The notes under the pieces: model-generated
Database searches by the model: none
The model's input: only the letters and a program-made list of their open reading frames with translations
Told to the model about the DNA's origin: nothing
Part shown: piece after piece, positions 7,680-17,600 of the stretch
How positions within the stretch are numbered: position 1 is the stretch's first letter
Layout: every line of letters begins with the position of its first letter
Program-made: the position numbers and the translations under genes
Source: CAXBGS01 sp963975425
GTDB taxonomy: Bacteria > Planctomycetota > Planctomycetia > Pirellulales > Pirellulaceae
NCBI GenBank assembly: GCA_963975425.1
Contig: CAXBGS010000001.1
Coordinates: 992,001-1,056,000, forward strand
Direction of reading: 5' to 3'
DNA: 64,000 nucleotides

Positions 7680-10600
7680 CCATTCGCGTCGCACTGCATC
7701 ACAAGACCCAGTATCGCTACGAGCGGCCCATCTATCTTGGTCCGCAACTGGTTCGGCTGCGGCCCGCCTATCATGGCCGCACCAAGATTGATTCGTACAG
7801 CTTGATCGTCGAGCCGGACGATCACTTTGTGAACTGGCAACAAGACCCGTTCGCCAACCCGGTCGCACGATATGTTTTTGAAAAACCCGTCGACCATCTA
7901 AGTATTACGGTTGATTTGATCGCCGACATGACGGTGATCAATCCCTTTGACTTTTTTGTCGAAGACCACTGTGACGTGTTTCCGTTTCAATATGCCGACG
8001 ACCTAAAGCGGCAACTTGCGCAGTACTTGATCAAGGGCGAGCGGACTGAAAAGCTAGGCAAGTGGATCGACACATTGCCGAAGTCGTCTGACCGGATCAT
8101 TGATTGGTTGGTCGATGTCAACGGTCGCTTGCAAAAGAAGATCGATTACACGGTGCGGATGGAACCCGGCGTCCAGTCGCCCGAGGAAACACTCACACTT
8201 AACCGCGGATCGTGTCGTGACTCGGCATGGCTGTTGGTAGAAACGTTTCGCCAACTCGGCGTGGCGGCAAGATTCGTATCGGGTTACCTGATTCAATTGA
8301 TGTCCGATGTTCCGTCGCTGGATGGCCCCTCGGGCCCGACCAACGACTTTTGTGACCTTCACGCCTGGACGGAAGTCTATTTGCCTGGCGCGGGCTGGGT
8401 CGGACTCGATCCGACCAGCGGTCTGTTCGCCAGTGAAGGGCACATCCCACTGGCTTGCACGCCGACGTTTACCGCGGCCGCGCCGATCACGGGAGGTCAC
8501 GAGCCGACCGAGGTTGAATTTCATCACGAAATGTCCGTGACGCGGATTCACGAAGACCCACGCGTGACCAAGCCGTACACGGACGCCCAGTGGGAATCGA
8601 TTATGCAGTGTGGTCGCGAAGTCGATCAACATCTGGTGGCCGGCGATGCTCGCTTGACGATGGGCGGAGAACCCACGTTTGTCTCGATCGACAATATGGA
8701 TGACCCGCAGTGGAGCACCGAGGCGGTTGGTGAAGAAAAACGAGTGCTCAGCAACGTGCTGCTGTTAAAACTGCGCGACCAATTCGCACCCGGCGGAATG
8801 CTGCACTACGGCCAAGGAAAGTGGTATCCCGGCGAATCGTTGCCCAGGTGGGCCTTAACGTGCCTGTGGCGAAAAGACGGCGAAAGCCTCTGGAACGACC
8901 CGCAATGGATCGCCGATGAGGGAACCGACTACGGCCACACGTCGGATGACGCGAAGCGTTTCGTCTCTTTCCTTTCCCGCGAACTGGGCATCAGTTCGAA
9001 GATGACGTTTCCGGTGCACGAGGATGTATTTCATTACTTGTGGCGCGAACACCGATTGCCGGTCGACGTTGATCCAACCGACCCGAAACTGGATGACCCG
9101 AATGAACGATCGATGATGATGCGGACGTTCACGCACGGGCTTAGTAAACCGGTCGGTTATGTTTTGCCGCTGCGTCGCGCGTGGTGGCAGGCACGACCGG
9201 GTTGGATCAGTGGTCGATGGCCGGTTCGCGGCGAGCAACTGTATTTGATCCCAGGTGATTCGCCGATCGGGTTGCGTTTGCCGCTGGACACATTGCCGGC
9301 AAAAACACTTGTCGATCAAGCTTTTTACACGACGCCCCTGGACCCGATGGCGCCGCGGGCTGAACTATCGACGCTGCCACGAGGAAACGAACCGGACACG
9401 CGTGCGCAGGCCTCTTCCCCAGCGGGCTTTGCAGCGGATTCCATCAACCCGCAAAGATTGGATGTGGAAGACGAGGATGATCTTCCCACCAACGAGGACG
9501 TGATTTCGACCGCATTGTGCGTGGAGTGTCGCAACGGAAGGCTGCACATTTTCATGCCGCCGACACAACGACTGGAAGATTATCTCGATCTCGTCTCCGC
9601 CGTCGAAGCAACGTGCGCCGGACTCGAATTGCCGGTCATCATGGAAGGCTACTTGCCGCCGCCGGATGACCGTATCGAATACTTTAAGGTCACACCCGAC
9701 CCCGGCGTCATCGAGGTCAATACCCAGCCATCGTCGTCCTGGGACCAGTTGGTCCACACGACCGAAACGTTGTACGAACAAGCACGTCAAAGCCGGCTGG
9801 GTACCGAAAAATTTGATTTGGATGGGTACCACACCGGCACCGGTGGTGGGAACCACATCGTGATGGGTGGACGATCACCGGGGGACAGCCCGTTCCTGAG
9901 ACGACCAGATCTGTTGGGCAGCCTGATCAAATTCTGGAACAACCACCCGTCGCTATCGTATCTGTTTAGCGGCCGGTTCATCGGCCCGACCAGTCAGGCA
10001 CCGCGGATGGATGAAGCCCGCCGTGATGCAGCGTATGAAATGGAGATCGCGCTGGAACAACTGCCGTCCCGGGATGTTTACACGCCGCCGTGGTTGGTCG
10101 ACCGTTTGTTCCGAGACCTGTTGGTGGACTTAACCGGAAATACTCACCGAGCGGAAGTCTGCATCGACAAACTGTATTCGCCCGACAGCAGCACGGGCCG
10201 TCTGGGGCTGGTCGAACTTCGCGGATTCGAAATGCCGCCACACGCTCGAATGAGTTTGTCGCAGCAGTTACTGATTCGGTCCATCGTCGCCGCGTTTTGG
10301 GAAAAGCCATACGACGCACCGCTGACGCACTGGGGCGATGCGTTGCACGATCGGTTTTTGCTGCCTCATTTCGCCTGGCAAGATTTGTGTAGCGTGGTCA
10401 GTGATCTGAACGCCGCAGGCATGCCGATTGATCCACAGTGGTACGCACCTCATTTGGAATTCCGTTTCCCGGCTATCGGCGAGGTCTGTTACCAAGGCGT
10501 GTGGATGCGACTGCGCAGCGCGATCGAACCTTGGTACGTCATGGGCGAAGAGCAGGGGACGGCCGGAACGGCGAGGTTTGTCGATTCGTCTGTCGAACGA

Positions 10601-11044
10601 TTACAGTTGCTGGTCGACGGAATGGATCCGCGACGGCATGCGGTCATGTGCAACGGCCGGGTCGTGCCACTGCATCCAACCGGTGTGTCGGCCCAATACG
10701 TCGCGGGAATCAAATACCGCGCGTGGCAACCGCCACGTTGTCTGCATCCAACGATCGGCATTCATACACCGCTGCAAATCGAACTGGTCGATCGACAAGC
10801 CAATCGTTCGATCGGCGGCTGTACCTACCATGCCGTTCATCCGGCGGGTGTCGGGCACGATATCTTTCCGATCAACGCTTTAGAAGCCGAATCACGTCGC
10901 TCCGCCAGATTCCGAAAGAGTGGTCATCGGGGCGGTCGAACCGTCATCGCGGATAGGCCACCGGATTCGTCGCCACGACCCTATCAAGTGACATTGGACC
11001 TGCGAAAAGGGTCTCAGCACAATGAATATGGACCGGTCGCATAG
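7676..11044 (+). CDS. Transglutaminase-like N-terminus fused to DUF2126
   Basis: 1122 residues. Residues 1-290 are a bacterial transglutaminase-like (cysteine peptidase fold) module with its beta-rich leader. The triad is readable as Cys180 in RGSCRDSAW, His229 in DLHAWTEVYL and Asp245 in GLDPTSG. The remaining ~820 residues match the DUF2126 family, which begins near the LTMGGEPTFVSIDN stretch and is typical of proteins of about 1100 aa in these clusters. The N-terminus may hydrolyse or transfer amide bonds. DUF2126 has been suggested to relate to the amidoligase/glutamine-synthetase-like fold, but its chemistry is not established. The start codon overlaps the alpha-E stop. No signal peptide is visible, so it is probably cytoplasmic. 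Confidence 0.92.
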   Translation: MTIRVALHHKTQYRYERPIYLGPQLVRLRPAYHGRTKIDSYSLIVEPDDHFVNWQQDPFANPVARYVFEKPVDHLSITVDLIADMTVINPFDFFVEDHCDVFPFQYADDLKRQLAQYLIKGERTEKLGKWIDTLPKSSDRIIDWLVDVNGRLQKKIDYTVRMEPGVQSPEETLTLNRGSCRDSAWLLVETFRQLGVAARFVSGYLIQLMSDVPSLDGPSGPTNDFCDLHAWTEVYLPGAGWVGLDPTSGLFASEGHIPLACTPTFTAAAPITGGHEPTEVEFHHEMSVTRIHEDPRVTKPYTDAQWESIMQCGREVDQHLVAGDARLTMGGEPTFVSIDNMDDPQWSTEAVGEEKRVLSNVLLLKLRDQFAPGGMLHYGQGKWYPGESLPRWALTCLWRKDGESLWNDPQWIADEGTDYGHTSDDAKRFVSFLSRELGISSKMTFPVHEDVFHYLWREHRLPVDVDPTDPKLDDPNERSMMMRTFTHGLSKPVGYVLPLRRAWWQARPGWISGRWPVRGEQLYLIPGDSPIGLRLPLDTLPAKTLVDQAFYTTPLDPMAPRAELSTLPRGNEPDTRAQASSPAGFAADSINPQRLDVEDEDDLPTNEDVISTALCVECRNGRLHIFMPPTQRLEDYLDLVSAVEATCAGLELPVIMEGYLPPPDDRIEYFKVTPDPGVIEVNTQPSSSWDQLVHTTETLYEQARQSRLGTEKFDLDGYHTGTGGGNHIVMGGRSPGDSPFLRRPDLLGSLIKFWNNHPSLSYLFSGRFIGPTSQAPRMDEARRDAAYEMEIALEQLPSRDVYTPPWLVDRLFRDLLVDLTGNTHRAEVCIDKLYSPDSSTGRLGLVELRGFEMPPHARMSLSQQLLIRSIVAAFWEKPYDAPLTHWGDALHDRFLLPHFAWQDLCSVVSDLNAAGMPIDPQWYAPHLEFRFPAIGEVCYQGVWMRLRSAIEPWYVMGEEQGTAGTARFVDSSVERLQLLVDGMDPRRHAVMCNGRVVPLHPTGVSAQYVAGIKYRAWQPPRCLHPTIGIHTPLQIELVDRQANRSIGGCTYHAVHPAGVGHDIFPINALEAESRRSARFRKSGHRGGRTVIADRPPDSSPRPYQVTLDLRKGSQHNEYGPVA

Positions 11045-11122
11045 TGTCCCGTGGTCGATAAAATGATTGACAGACGGTCGTAGGACACGACCGCGCGATA
11101 TTTCACCAGATGGCGGCTGGAT

Positions 11123-13708
11123 TTGAACAAAACTCCGATAACGATTCGAACTTTGTCCGAATACTCTACGTCCGCACAGCGTTACGACGAATGCAAGACC
11201 GCGGACGGCAAGGTTCGCCCGAGTTGGCAAAAAGTGGTTGACGAGATCGATGCACTCGGTCCGTCTGGCCTGAACGAAAGATCGCAGCAGATCAATCAGT
11301 TGATTCGTGAAAACGGTGCCACGTTCAGCATCGACAGCCAATCGGCCAAGAAGAAACGACCTTGGAAATTGGCCACCATTCCGTTGGTGATCGATGAGGC
11401 GTCATGGCAACGACTGGACACGGGTTTGAAGCAGCGCGTGCGTTTGCTCGAGGCCGTCCTTGATGATCTGTTGGGTCCCCAGCGATTGCTTAGCGAAGGT
11501 GTCTTTCCGCCGGAACTGTTGTGGTCCAATCCGACCTTCGATCGTGTTTATCATCAAATGCCCGGCGCGGACGGACACCGCTTGCACGTCACGGCGACTG
11601 ATTTGGCGCGAGACAATAGCGGCAACTGGTGGGTGACAAGTGACCGCACACGCGCCCCCAGCGGCCTCGGATACTTGCTGGAAAATCGGATCATATCTGG
11701 CCGCGTGTTTCCGCAAATGTTTCGCCGTTGCTTTGTTCGACGTGTGGCGGGATTCTTTCGCATCCTGCGAGACCAGATGTATTCGCTGGCGCCTCGCATG
11801 CGCGACAACCCACGGATCGCGTTGTTGACCCCAGGCCAAGACAGTTACCGCCATTTCGAAGACGCTTACTTGGCGCGTTATTTGGGTTACACACTTGTGC
11901 AAGGTCGTGATCTTGCGGTGCGCGGGAACCAATTGAATCTTAAAACGCTGGGCGGTTTGTTGCCGATCGATGTGCTGTGGCGACATGTGTCCGACCGCAA
12001 GTGCGATCCACTGGAACTGGAACCGAATTCGGTCGAAGGTGCGACGGGGCTGCTTAGAACGGTTCGCGAAGGCAATGTTGCGGTAACAAATTCGATCGGC
12101 AGCGTGATGGCGCAAGCACCTGCCTTCTTGCCGTTCTTGCCTTCGGCTTGCCGATTCTTGCTCAATGAAGATCTAAAACTGCCCAGCGTTGCGACTTATT
12201 GGTGCGGCGGAAAGAAAGAGCTTTCACACGTACTAAGCAACCTGGATACGCTGCTGATTCGACCCGCATTTGCCATCACCGGTAACGCACCGATCAACCC
12301 TGCGTCGATGACCGCCGCACAGCGAGACCATTTGATCGCACAACTGAAAACCCAGCCGCATCGCTACATCGCACAAGAGAGACTCTTGCACAGCACGACG
12401 CCTGTCTGGCACGAAGGAAAAATGCATTCGTGGCATTTGGCGCTCCGTTCGTTTCAAGTTCAAACCTCGGACGACGTCCACACATTGCCCGGCGGACTTT
12501 CGCGGGTCAGTGATGACGAAGACACGTTGGGGGAATCGCCACACGCGGCGCGCCTGTCCCAAGATTGTTGGATCAGTTGTGAACAACCCGCTGGTGATCT
12601 GCAAACGCTGTTGCCGCGGACCGGAGCGGCGATTCGAATCACTCGCAGTGGTGATGAATTGCCCAGTCGTGTTGCCGAGCACTTGTTTTGGTTGGGGCGT
12701 TACGCCGAGCGATGTGAATTGATCGCCCGGTTGCTGCGAACGGCTCTGACACGGCTTGTCGGCGAACAAGAAATTTCGGACTTGCCCGAGATGCCCGGCT
12801 TGGTGGCGGCTTTGGCGACGATCGGTCAAATCGAACCGGATTACGCGATCGATGGACTCGGATCGGCCATGCCGGACTTGGAATTGCATTTGCCCTCTAG
12901 CGTCTTTGACATGTCGCAACCTCGCGGTCTGCAGTCATCGATTCAGTCCATCCTTTACAACGCGGCCGCCGTCCGCGATCGAATCTCGATCGACGCCTAC
13001 CGCATCATCAAACGTGTCGGCGACGATCTGGCGACGCCCGGTCCGGTTCAAACGGGCGACGTCGGTCCGGCGATCGAACGCTTGAATCGATTGGTCACCG
13101 ATCTGTTGGCGTTTTCGGGACTGGCCAGTGAAAGTATCACGCGAACTCACGGTTGGCGGTTTCTGCAGTTGGGTCGACGGATCGAAAGGACCAATCAAAC
13201 CGCCGAGTTATTGACGGCGACGTTGGTCCAGCCTGCTCGCAACGAATCAAGACTCAATGAAGCCGTTCTGGAAACAACCGACAGCCTGATGACATACCGT
13301 TCAAGGTATCTGGGTTTGTTGCAGCCCGAACCCGTACTCGATCTGCTGGTCACCGATGAGACAAATCCTCGGTCGATTTTATTTCAATTGGAAAGGATCG
13401 ATTCGTTACTGCGGCAATTGCCATCAGACACAAACGAGGTCGGCTTGGGTCCGGATCAACGCATCGCAGAAGAACTGTTACACCCGGTACGGCTGTCCAA
13501 TATCAAAACCCTCAGCCAACGCGAAGCACACGGGAAACCGCAGGAAAATGGCAAACGCGAAGCCCTCGAAGCGTTGATGATTTGGATCATCGATAAGGTT
13601 CCCGCGTTGTCCAATGCCATCGAAGCAAGATATCTGATTCATACCGGGGTGACACAGGTCATTACTGGTCAAGTTGCTCCCAGCGTCGACGATGAATTAA
13701 CTCCTTAA
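11123..13708 (+). CDS. Fused permuted ATP-grasp + alpha-E protein
   Basis: 861 residues. An in-frame stop at 11081 leaves the TTG at 11123 as the best start. Residues ~10-500 are a second copy of the circularly permuted ATP-grasp domain. Residues ~513-850 are an alpha-E domain, opening LPSRVAEHLFWLGRYAE. Compared with the stand-alone ATP-grasp at 5010, the acidic EDN is replaced by SDR (173-175) before the shared APSG, and the nucleotide-binding Lys by Arg380. From memory, fused members generally carry such changes, so this is probably a subfamily feature and not recent decay. It may be a non-catalytic or differently specific partner. The gene lies 78 bp after the DUF2126 gene and 21 bp before the small transglutaminase gene. 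Confidence 0.88.
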   Translation: MNKTPITIRTLSEYSTSAQRYDECKTADGKVRPSWQKVVDEIDALGPSGLNERSQQINQLIRENGATFSIDSQSAKKKRPWKLATIPLVIDEASWQRLDTGLKQRVRLLEAVLDDLLGPQRLLSEGVFPPELLWSNPTFDRVYHQMPGADGHRLHVTATDLARDNSGNWWVTSDRTRAPSGLGYLLENRIISGRVFPQMFRRCFVRRVAGFFRILRDQMYSLAPRMRDNPRIALLTPGQDSYRHFEDAYLARYLGYTLVQGRDLAVRGNQLNLKTLGGLLPIDVLWRHVSDRKCDPLELEPNSVEGATGLLRTVREGNVAVTNSIGSVMAQAPAFLPFLPSACRFLLNEDLKLPSVATYWCGGKKELSHVLSNLDTLLIRPAFAITGNAPINPASMTAAQRDHLIAQLKTQPHRYIAQERLLHSTTPVWHEGKMHSWHLALRSFQVQTSDDVHTLPGGLSRVSDDEDTLGESPHAARLSQDCWISCEQPAGDLQTLLPRTGAAIRITRSGDELPSRVAEHLFWLGRYAERCELIARLLRTALTRLVGEQEISDLPEMPGLVAALATIGQIEPDYAIDGLGSAMPDLELHLPSSVFDMSQPRGLQSSIQSILYNAAAVRDRISIDAYRIIKRVGDDLATPGPVQTGDVGPAIERLNRLVTDLLAFSGLASESITRTHGWRFLQLGRRIERTNQTAELLTATLVQPARNESRLNEAVLETTDSLMTYRSRYLGLLQPEPVLDLLVTDETNPRSILFQLERIDSLLRQLPSDTNEVGLGPDQRIAEELLHPVRLSNIKTLSQREAHGKPQENGKREALEALMIWIIDKVPALSNAIEARYLIHTGVTQVITGQVAPSVDDELTP

Positions 13709-13729
13709 CCACGATCATCGAACGAGTAC

Positions 13730-14608
13730 ATGCGGTACAAAATCACTCATCAAACCGAGTACCGGTATTCCGACCCGGTGGCGATTTGTCAAAACCAGTT
13801 GCGGATGTTTCCGCGTTCCGATGCGCAGGTCGTCGTCAATGAATCGTCGTTATCGATCGATCCAGTACCCGATTCGATCGAACGGCATCGCGACTATTTC
13901 GGCAATCTGGTCGAAACGTTTGCGATCGAATCCTTGCATCATCGACTTGACGTATGCGTAACCAGTGACGTCACCATCAATCCGCCGCAAGACGCACAAT
14001 CCGTTGCGCCGCAAAGCTGGGAAGAAATCGCATCGACCATTTCGACCTCTCGCGATGAAAAAACTCTTGCGGTTGGCGAATTCGCTTTTGATTCACCTCG
14101 GATCGGACGGTCCGAGGCATTTGCTGACTATGCCCGACGATCCTTTGCGTCAGGCCGTTCGATCATCGACGCATCCTTGGACCTGACCAAACGCATCTAT
14201 AAGGACTTTCGTTACGACACGACCGCGACGCACGTCAACACACACGTTGAGGAAGCATTCACACTGCGGGCGGGCGTCTGTCAAGATTTCGCGCACATCG
14301 AACTCGGCTGTCTACGAAGCCTAGGGATCCCGGCGCGATACGTCAGTGGTTATCTGAGAACGGATCCGCCGCCGGGAAAACCTCGACTGGTCGGATCCGA
14401 TGAATCCCACGCCTGGATCAGTGTTTATGCGGGTCACGATGTCGGTTGGATCGATATGGATCCGACCAATGCGTGCCTGGTCGGATTGGACCACATTCCG
14501 ATTTGCGTCGGACGTGACTACGGCGACGTCACTCCGATGCGCGGAGTCGTTTTGGGTGGCGGCTTGACGACGCTGCAAGTGAAAGTGGACGTCGAACCGC
14601 TCTCCTGA
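13730..14608 (+). CDS. Transglutaminase-like protein (stand-alone)
   Basis: 292 residues from an ATG at 13730. It has the usual layout: an N-terminal beta-rich domain (residues 1-90, starting MRYKITHQTEYRYSDPV) followed by the papain-like transglutaminase core. The predicted catalytic triad is Cys184 in AGVCQDFAH, His227 in ESHAWISVY and Asp244 in WIDMDPTN. It is the last gene of the ATP-grasp/alpha-E cluster and probably acts as a peptidase or amide transferase on the ligase product. No signal peptide or membrane segment is visible. Its stop is 13 bp from the converging stop of the giant protein gene. Confidence 0.92.
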   Translation: MRYKITHQTEYRYSDPVAICQNQLRMFPRSDAQVVVNESSLSIDPVPDSIERHRDYFGNLVETFAIESLHHRLDVCVTSDVTINPPQDAQSVAPQSWEEIASTISTSRDEKTLAVGEFAFDSPRIGRSEAFADYARRSFASGRSIIDASLDLTKRIYKDFRYDTTATHVNTHVEEAFTLRAGVCQDFAHIELGCLRSLGIPARYVSGYLRTDPPPGKPRLVGSDESHAWISVYAGHDVGWIDMDPTNACLVGLDHIPICVGRDYGDVTPMRGVVLGGGLTTLQVKVDVEPLS

Positions 14609-14621
14609 CTCGCATCTTCAA

Positions 14622-17600
14622 TTACCGGTTCGGTGGCGCGACGTCGTGCAACGTAGCGCCCTCTTCTTCGCTCATGACCAGAATCGCGAATCGCTCGGCT
14701 CCCTTGGCATCGGCAGCGCTGACGCTGGCATAGTCGAATCGGCCTCTCGCATCGGTGTATCCGTCTTTATAAAACCGCACGTCTCCGCCGGGATACTTTG
14801 CATAGACTTTGACGTAAGCGGTGCTGATCGGTCGACTGGTCGCCACGTCGGTGGTTTGCAGTTGCCCAAAACTTTCAGACACGTACGTGGTGATGCGACC
14901 ACCATAGAACAACGCGGTTGATCGCGACGCCCCGGCAACGACTTCGACCAATAGAGTTTGACGCTGCAAGTTTTCATTCAGTTCGTATCGACCGACGCCG
15001 GTTTCGTCATCAAAGGTAATCGTCTCGGATTGCATCGGCCGAACCATTGCCATCCGTTGCAAATCTTCGCGAACGAAGGGTGCTTTGCTGAATAGCAATT
15101 CCAGGTCGACGCCGTACAAGTTCATCGTGACGTCCTTTGCGTTTCGGTGGTCGATCCTCAGCGTGTTGCCCTCGACTCGGACGCCGACGTCCGGTTGCAT
15201 TGTCGACGCGGTCTGTTGACGTCGATCGCGGTCCATCAGGGCCAAGTCACCGCTGCCCTGAATGATTCCATCCGTCGGTGCGGAATCATCTTCCGAGGTT
15301 GATTTATCCAGCGAAACAAGTTGCTCTCGGACCATCAAGTCTTTTTGTTGCTGCAAATGCAGACCCAGTTCACGGAACCTGGCTCGCCACCGTGGCACGG
15401 GATGGTCGGCGTGTTGGCGCGCGAGTTGTTGGGCAACCGCGACGTTGCCGCGATGCATCGCCAAATATGCCTTCATGTAGTCGTACTGAAGTTTTGCGGA
15501 GACGGCAACGGCATCAATCGCGTCGAACGTTTTGATCGCTTCGGTAATGCGATTCTGGATTAGCAAATAGTATGATAAGACGAGGGCTTCATCGCTTTCG
15601 ACGTTCTGACGATGACTCAGCACACGCATGAATTCGCGATACTGGTTCAGGAAGGTCGGGTTCAGAATTTCGTTTTCTTCGCCCAAACGATGAATCCTCG
15701 CTCGTACCAGCGGGGCATACTCTAGCAATTCGTGTTTGCGTCGCGCGATCGGATCGACATTCAGTAACGGGCTGCGCAGTACCGGGCCGACACGGTCGAT
15801 CAGGTCGTTTCGCATGGACAAATACTGTGACAAGGCCGACTCATCACGATGCTTGAGTGCATAGGCCCATAGCTCTGTGATAGGCAGGCTTGCGTCACCG
15901 AGCGTCCGAATAATTGTGCGATAGACATCTTGGTCATGCATGCGATGGGCCACCAGCGACCAATCCAGTTTGCGAAGGTTGGCGTCTTTAAGAAAATCGG
16001 CCAACTGGTCCGGCGTCCCCGTGCGAACCAGTTTCTGCCAAGTGATGGTGTCGTCTTCGGCAGGGACATCCACGACGCGAAACTGTTTCTCGGTGCCCCG
16101 GGCCAGCAACTTTCCTGCCGCCGAAACGGTCGCCGGATAATGTTCAAATTTGCCGGCTTTGGGGAAATAGAATTGATACTCGATCGCTTGGACCGCGAAG
16201 GGTTCCAATGAAAGGGTGCGGCTGTCAGTCGATTGACTGCCACCGAGCGGAACGCTGCCGGCCGGCAGCTGCCAGAACACATCAACGACTCGTCGTTGGG
16301 CGGTCGGGTTTGAAACCACCGTTTGACCAACGTAAGGTTCACCCGTCAAAAACTCGTTAGGATCCAAGTCCGCATCAGAATTTTCATTGCGTACGCTTGA
16401 TGCGGTGAAGCGCTGCCCGATCAGGATGCTGGAATCTTTCTCGGACGGCTGCAAGGTCTGCAACCGCTTTGTCACCACCACCACTGGATGCGCGGGAGCG
16501 TAGGGATGCTGACGATCATCAGGCAAACCGATTTCACCCGCTTGCAACGGCAAACCACAAAACGCGAGTGCGACTAGAGCGGCGTGCCGATTGCCCACCG
16601 GATCAAGAATATGTTCAGACGCGCGAATCTCGGCTTCATCGCACAATGACAGATCGGCCCAAAACGCATCAATCGGGATCAGGCCTGCCGGGTCGGGGCC
16701 GCCTACCACGCGAATGCGATCGTAGTGACTTTCGGCCCACTGTTTGGTGCTGTCCAATTCTCGAAAGAACCCAAACGTACCACCGCCGCCCATGCCACCG
16801 CCGGACCGCCCGCGAAACGCTTGGCCGACCACGGCACCGCCCGCCAAAGCTTTGCCGAGTATTGGCATTTCGCGTTGCCCTCGCTTTAGCGCCCGAACGC
16901 CGCCGAAAGCCATTGCCTCGGTCTCGGCTCGGCCATTGCCGTCGTCATCTTTCAAGATGGCAAAGTTGTCGGTGTAATCGCGACCATCGGCGTATGCGTC
17001 TTCCTCAAAATCGGCAACTTCGTTCATGTAGTTCAGGCGCAGTGCACTTTCAATCTGACGTCGGACTTGTTCATTATTAACTCTCTGATTGGCGACGATC
17101 TCGCGCAGTTCGCGGCGGATCGATGGATTTGATTCCGGCAGACGAATCGCCAACAGCGCCCGTTCAGCCGCGTTCAATTGGTTGTATTGCCAAAGTTGCG
17201 TGTACGGCGTCAAATCATTTTCGAGCAACCATTCGTCGACAAATTGCTTGTCCTTTTTGTTAGCCAAGTAGGGTGCGACAACGTCGTCGAAGAATTTTCG
17301 GTCGTGCGACCAGAGAAAAAGATGTAGCTCGTGGCTGGCCAGCTGCGCATAGGTTCTGAGTTTCGTTTCGGAATCCAGCTGATGCCAATCGGCCAGTACG
17401 TCAAACTCGGCCAGTCGAGGATCATTGATCAGCGTTTGATACAGCTTCATCACACTGGAAACGTCGCCATAAATCTGCATTTGCGCCGTGCCCAGGCTTG
17501 CCAGGTCCAGCGGTTGTTCTTTGCTGACGATCGAAACGGCACGTTGAAACGACATCGCGCGGTCGGCCGATAAGGACTGAGCCAGCCGCAAATCCACCGT

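Noticed and set aside
11044..11088. GTGTCC/GGACAC inverted repeat between the DUF2126 gene and the fused ATP-grasp gene
   Set aside because: Only 6 bp with a 33-nt loop; expected by chance in this base composition.
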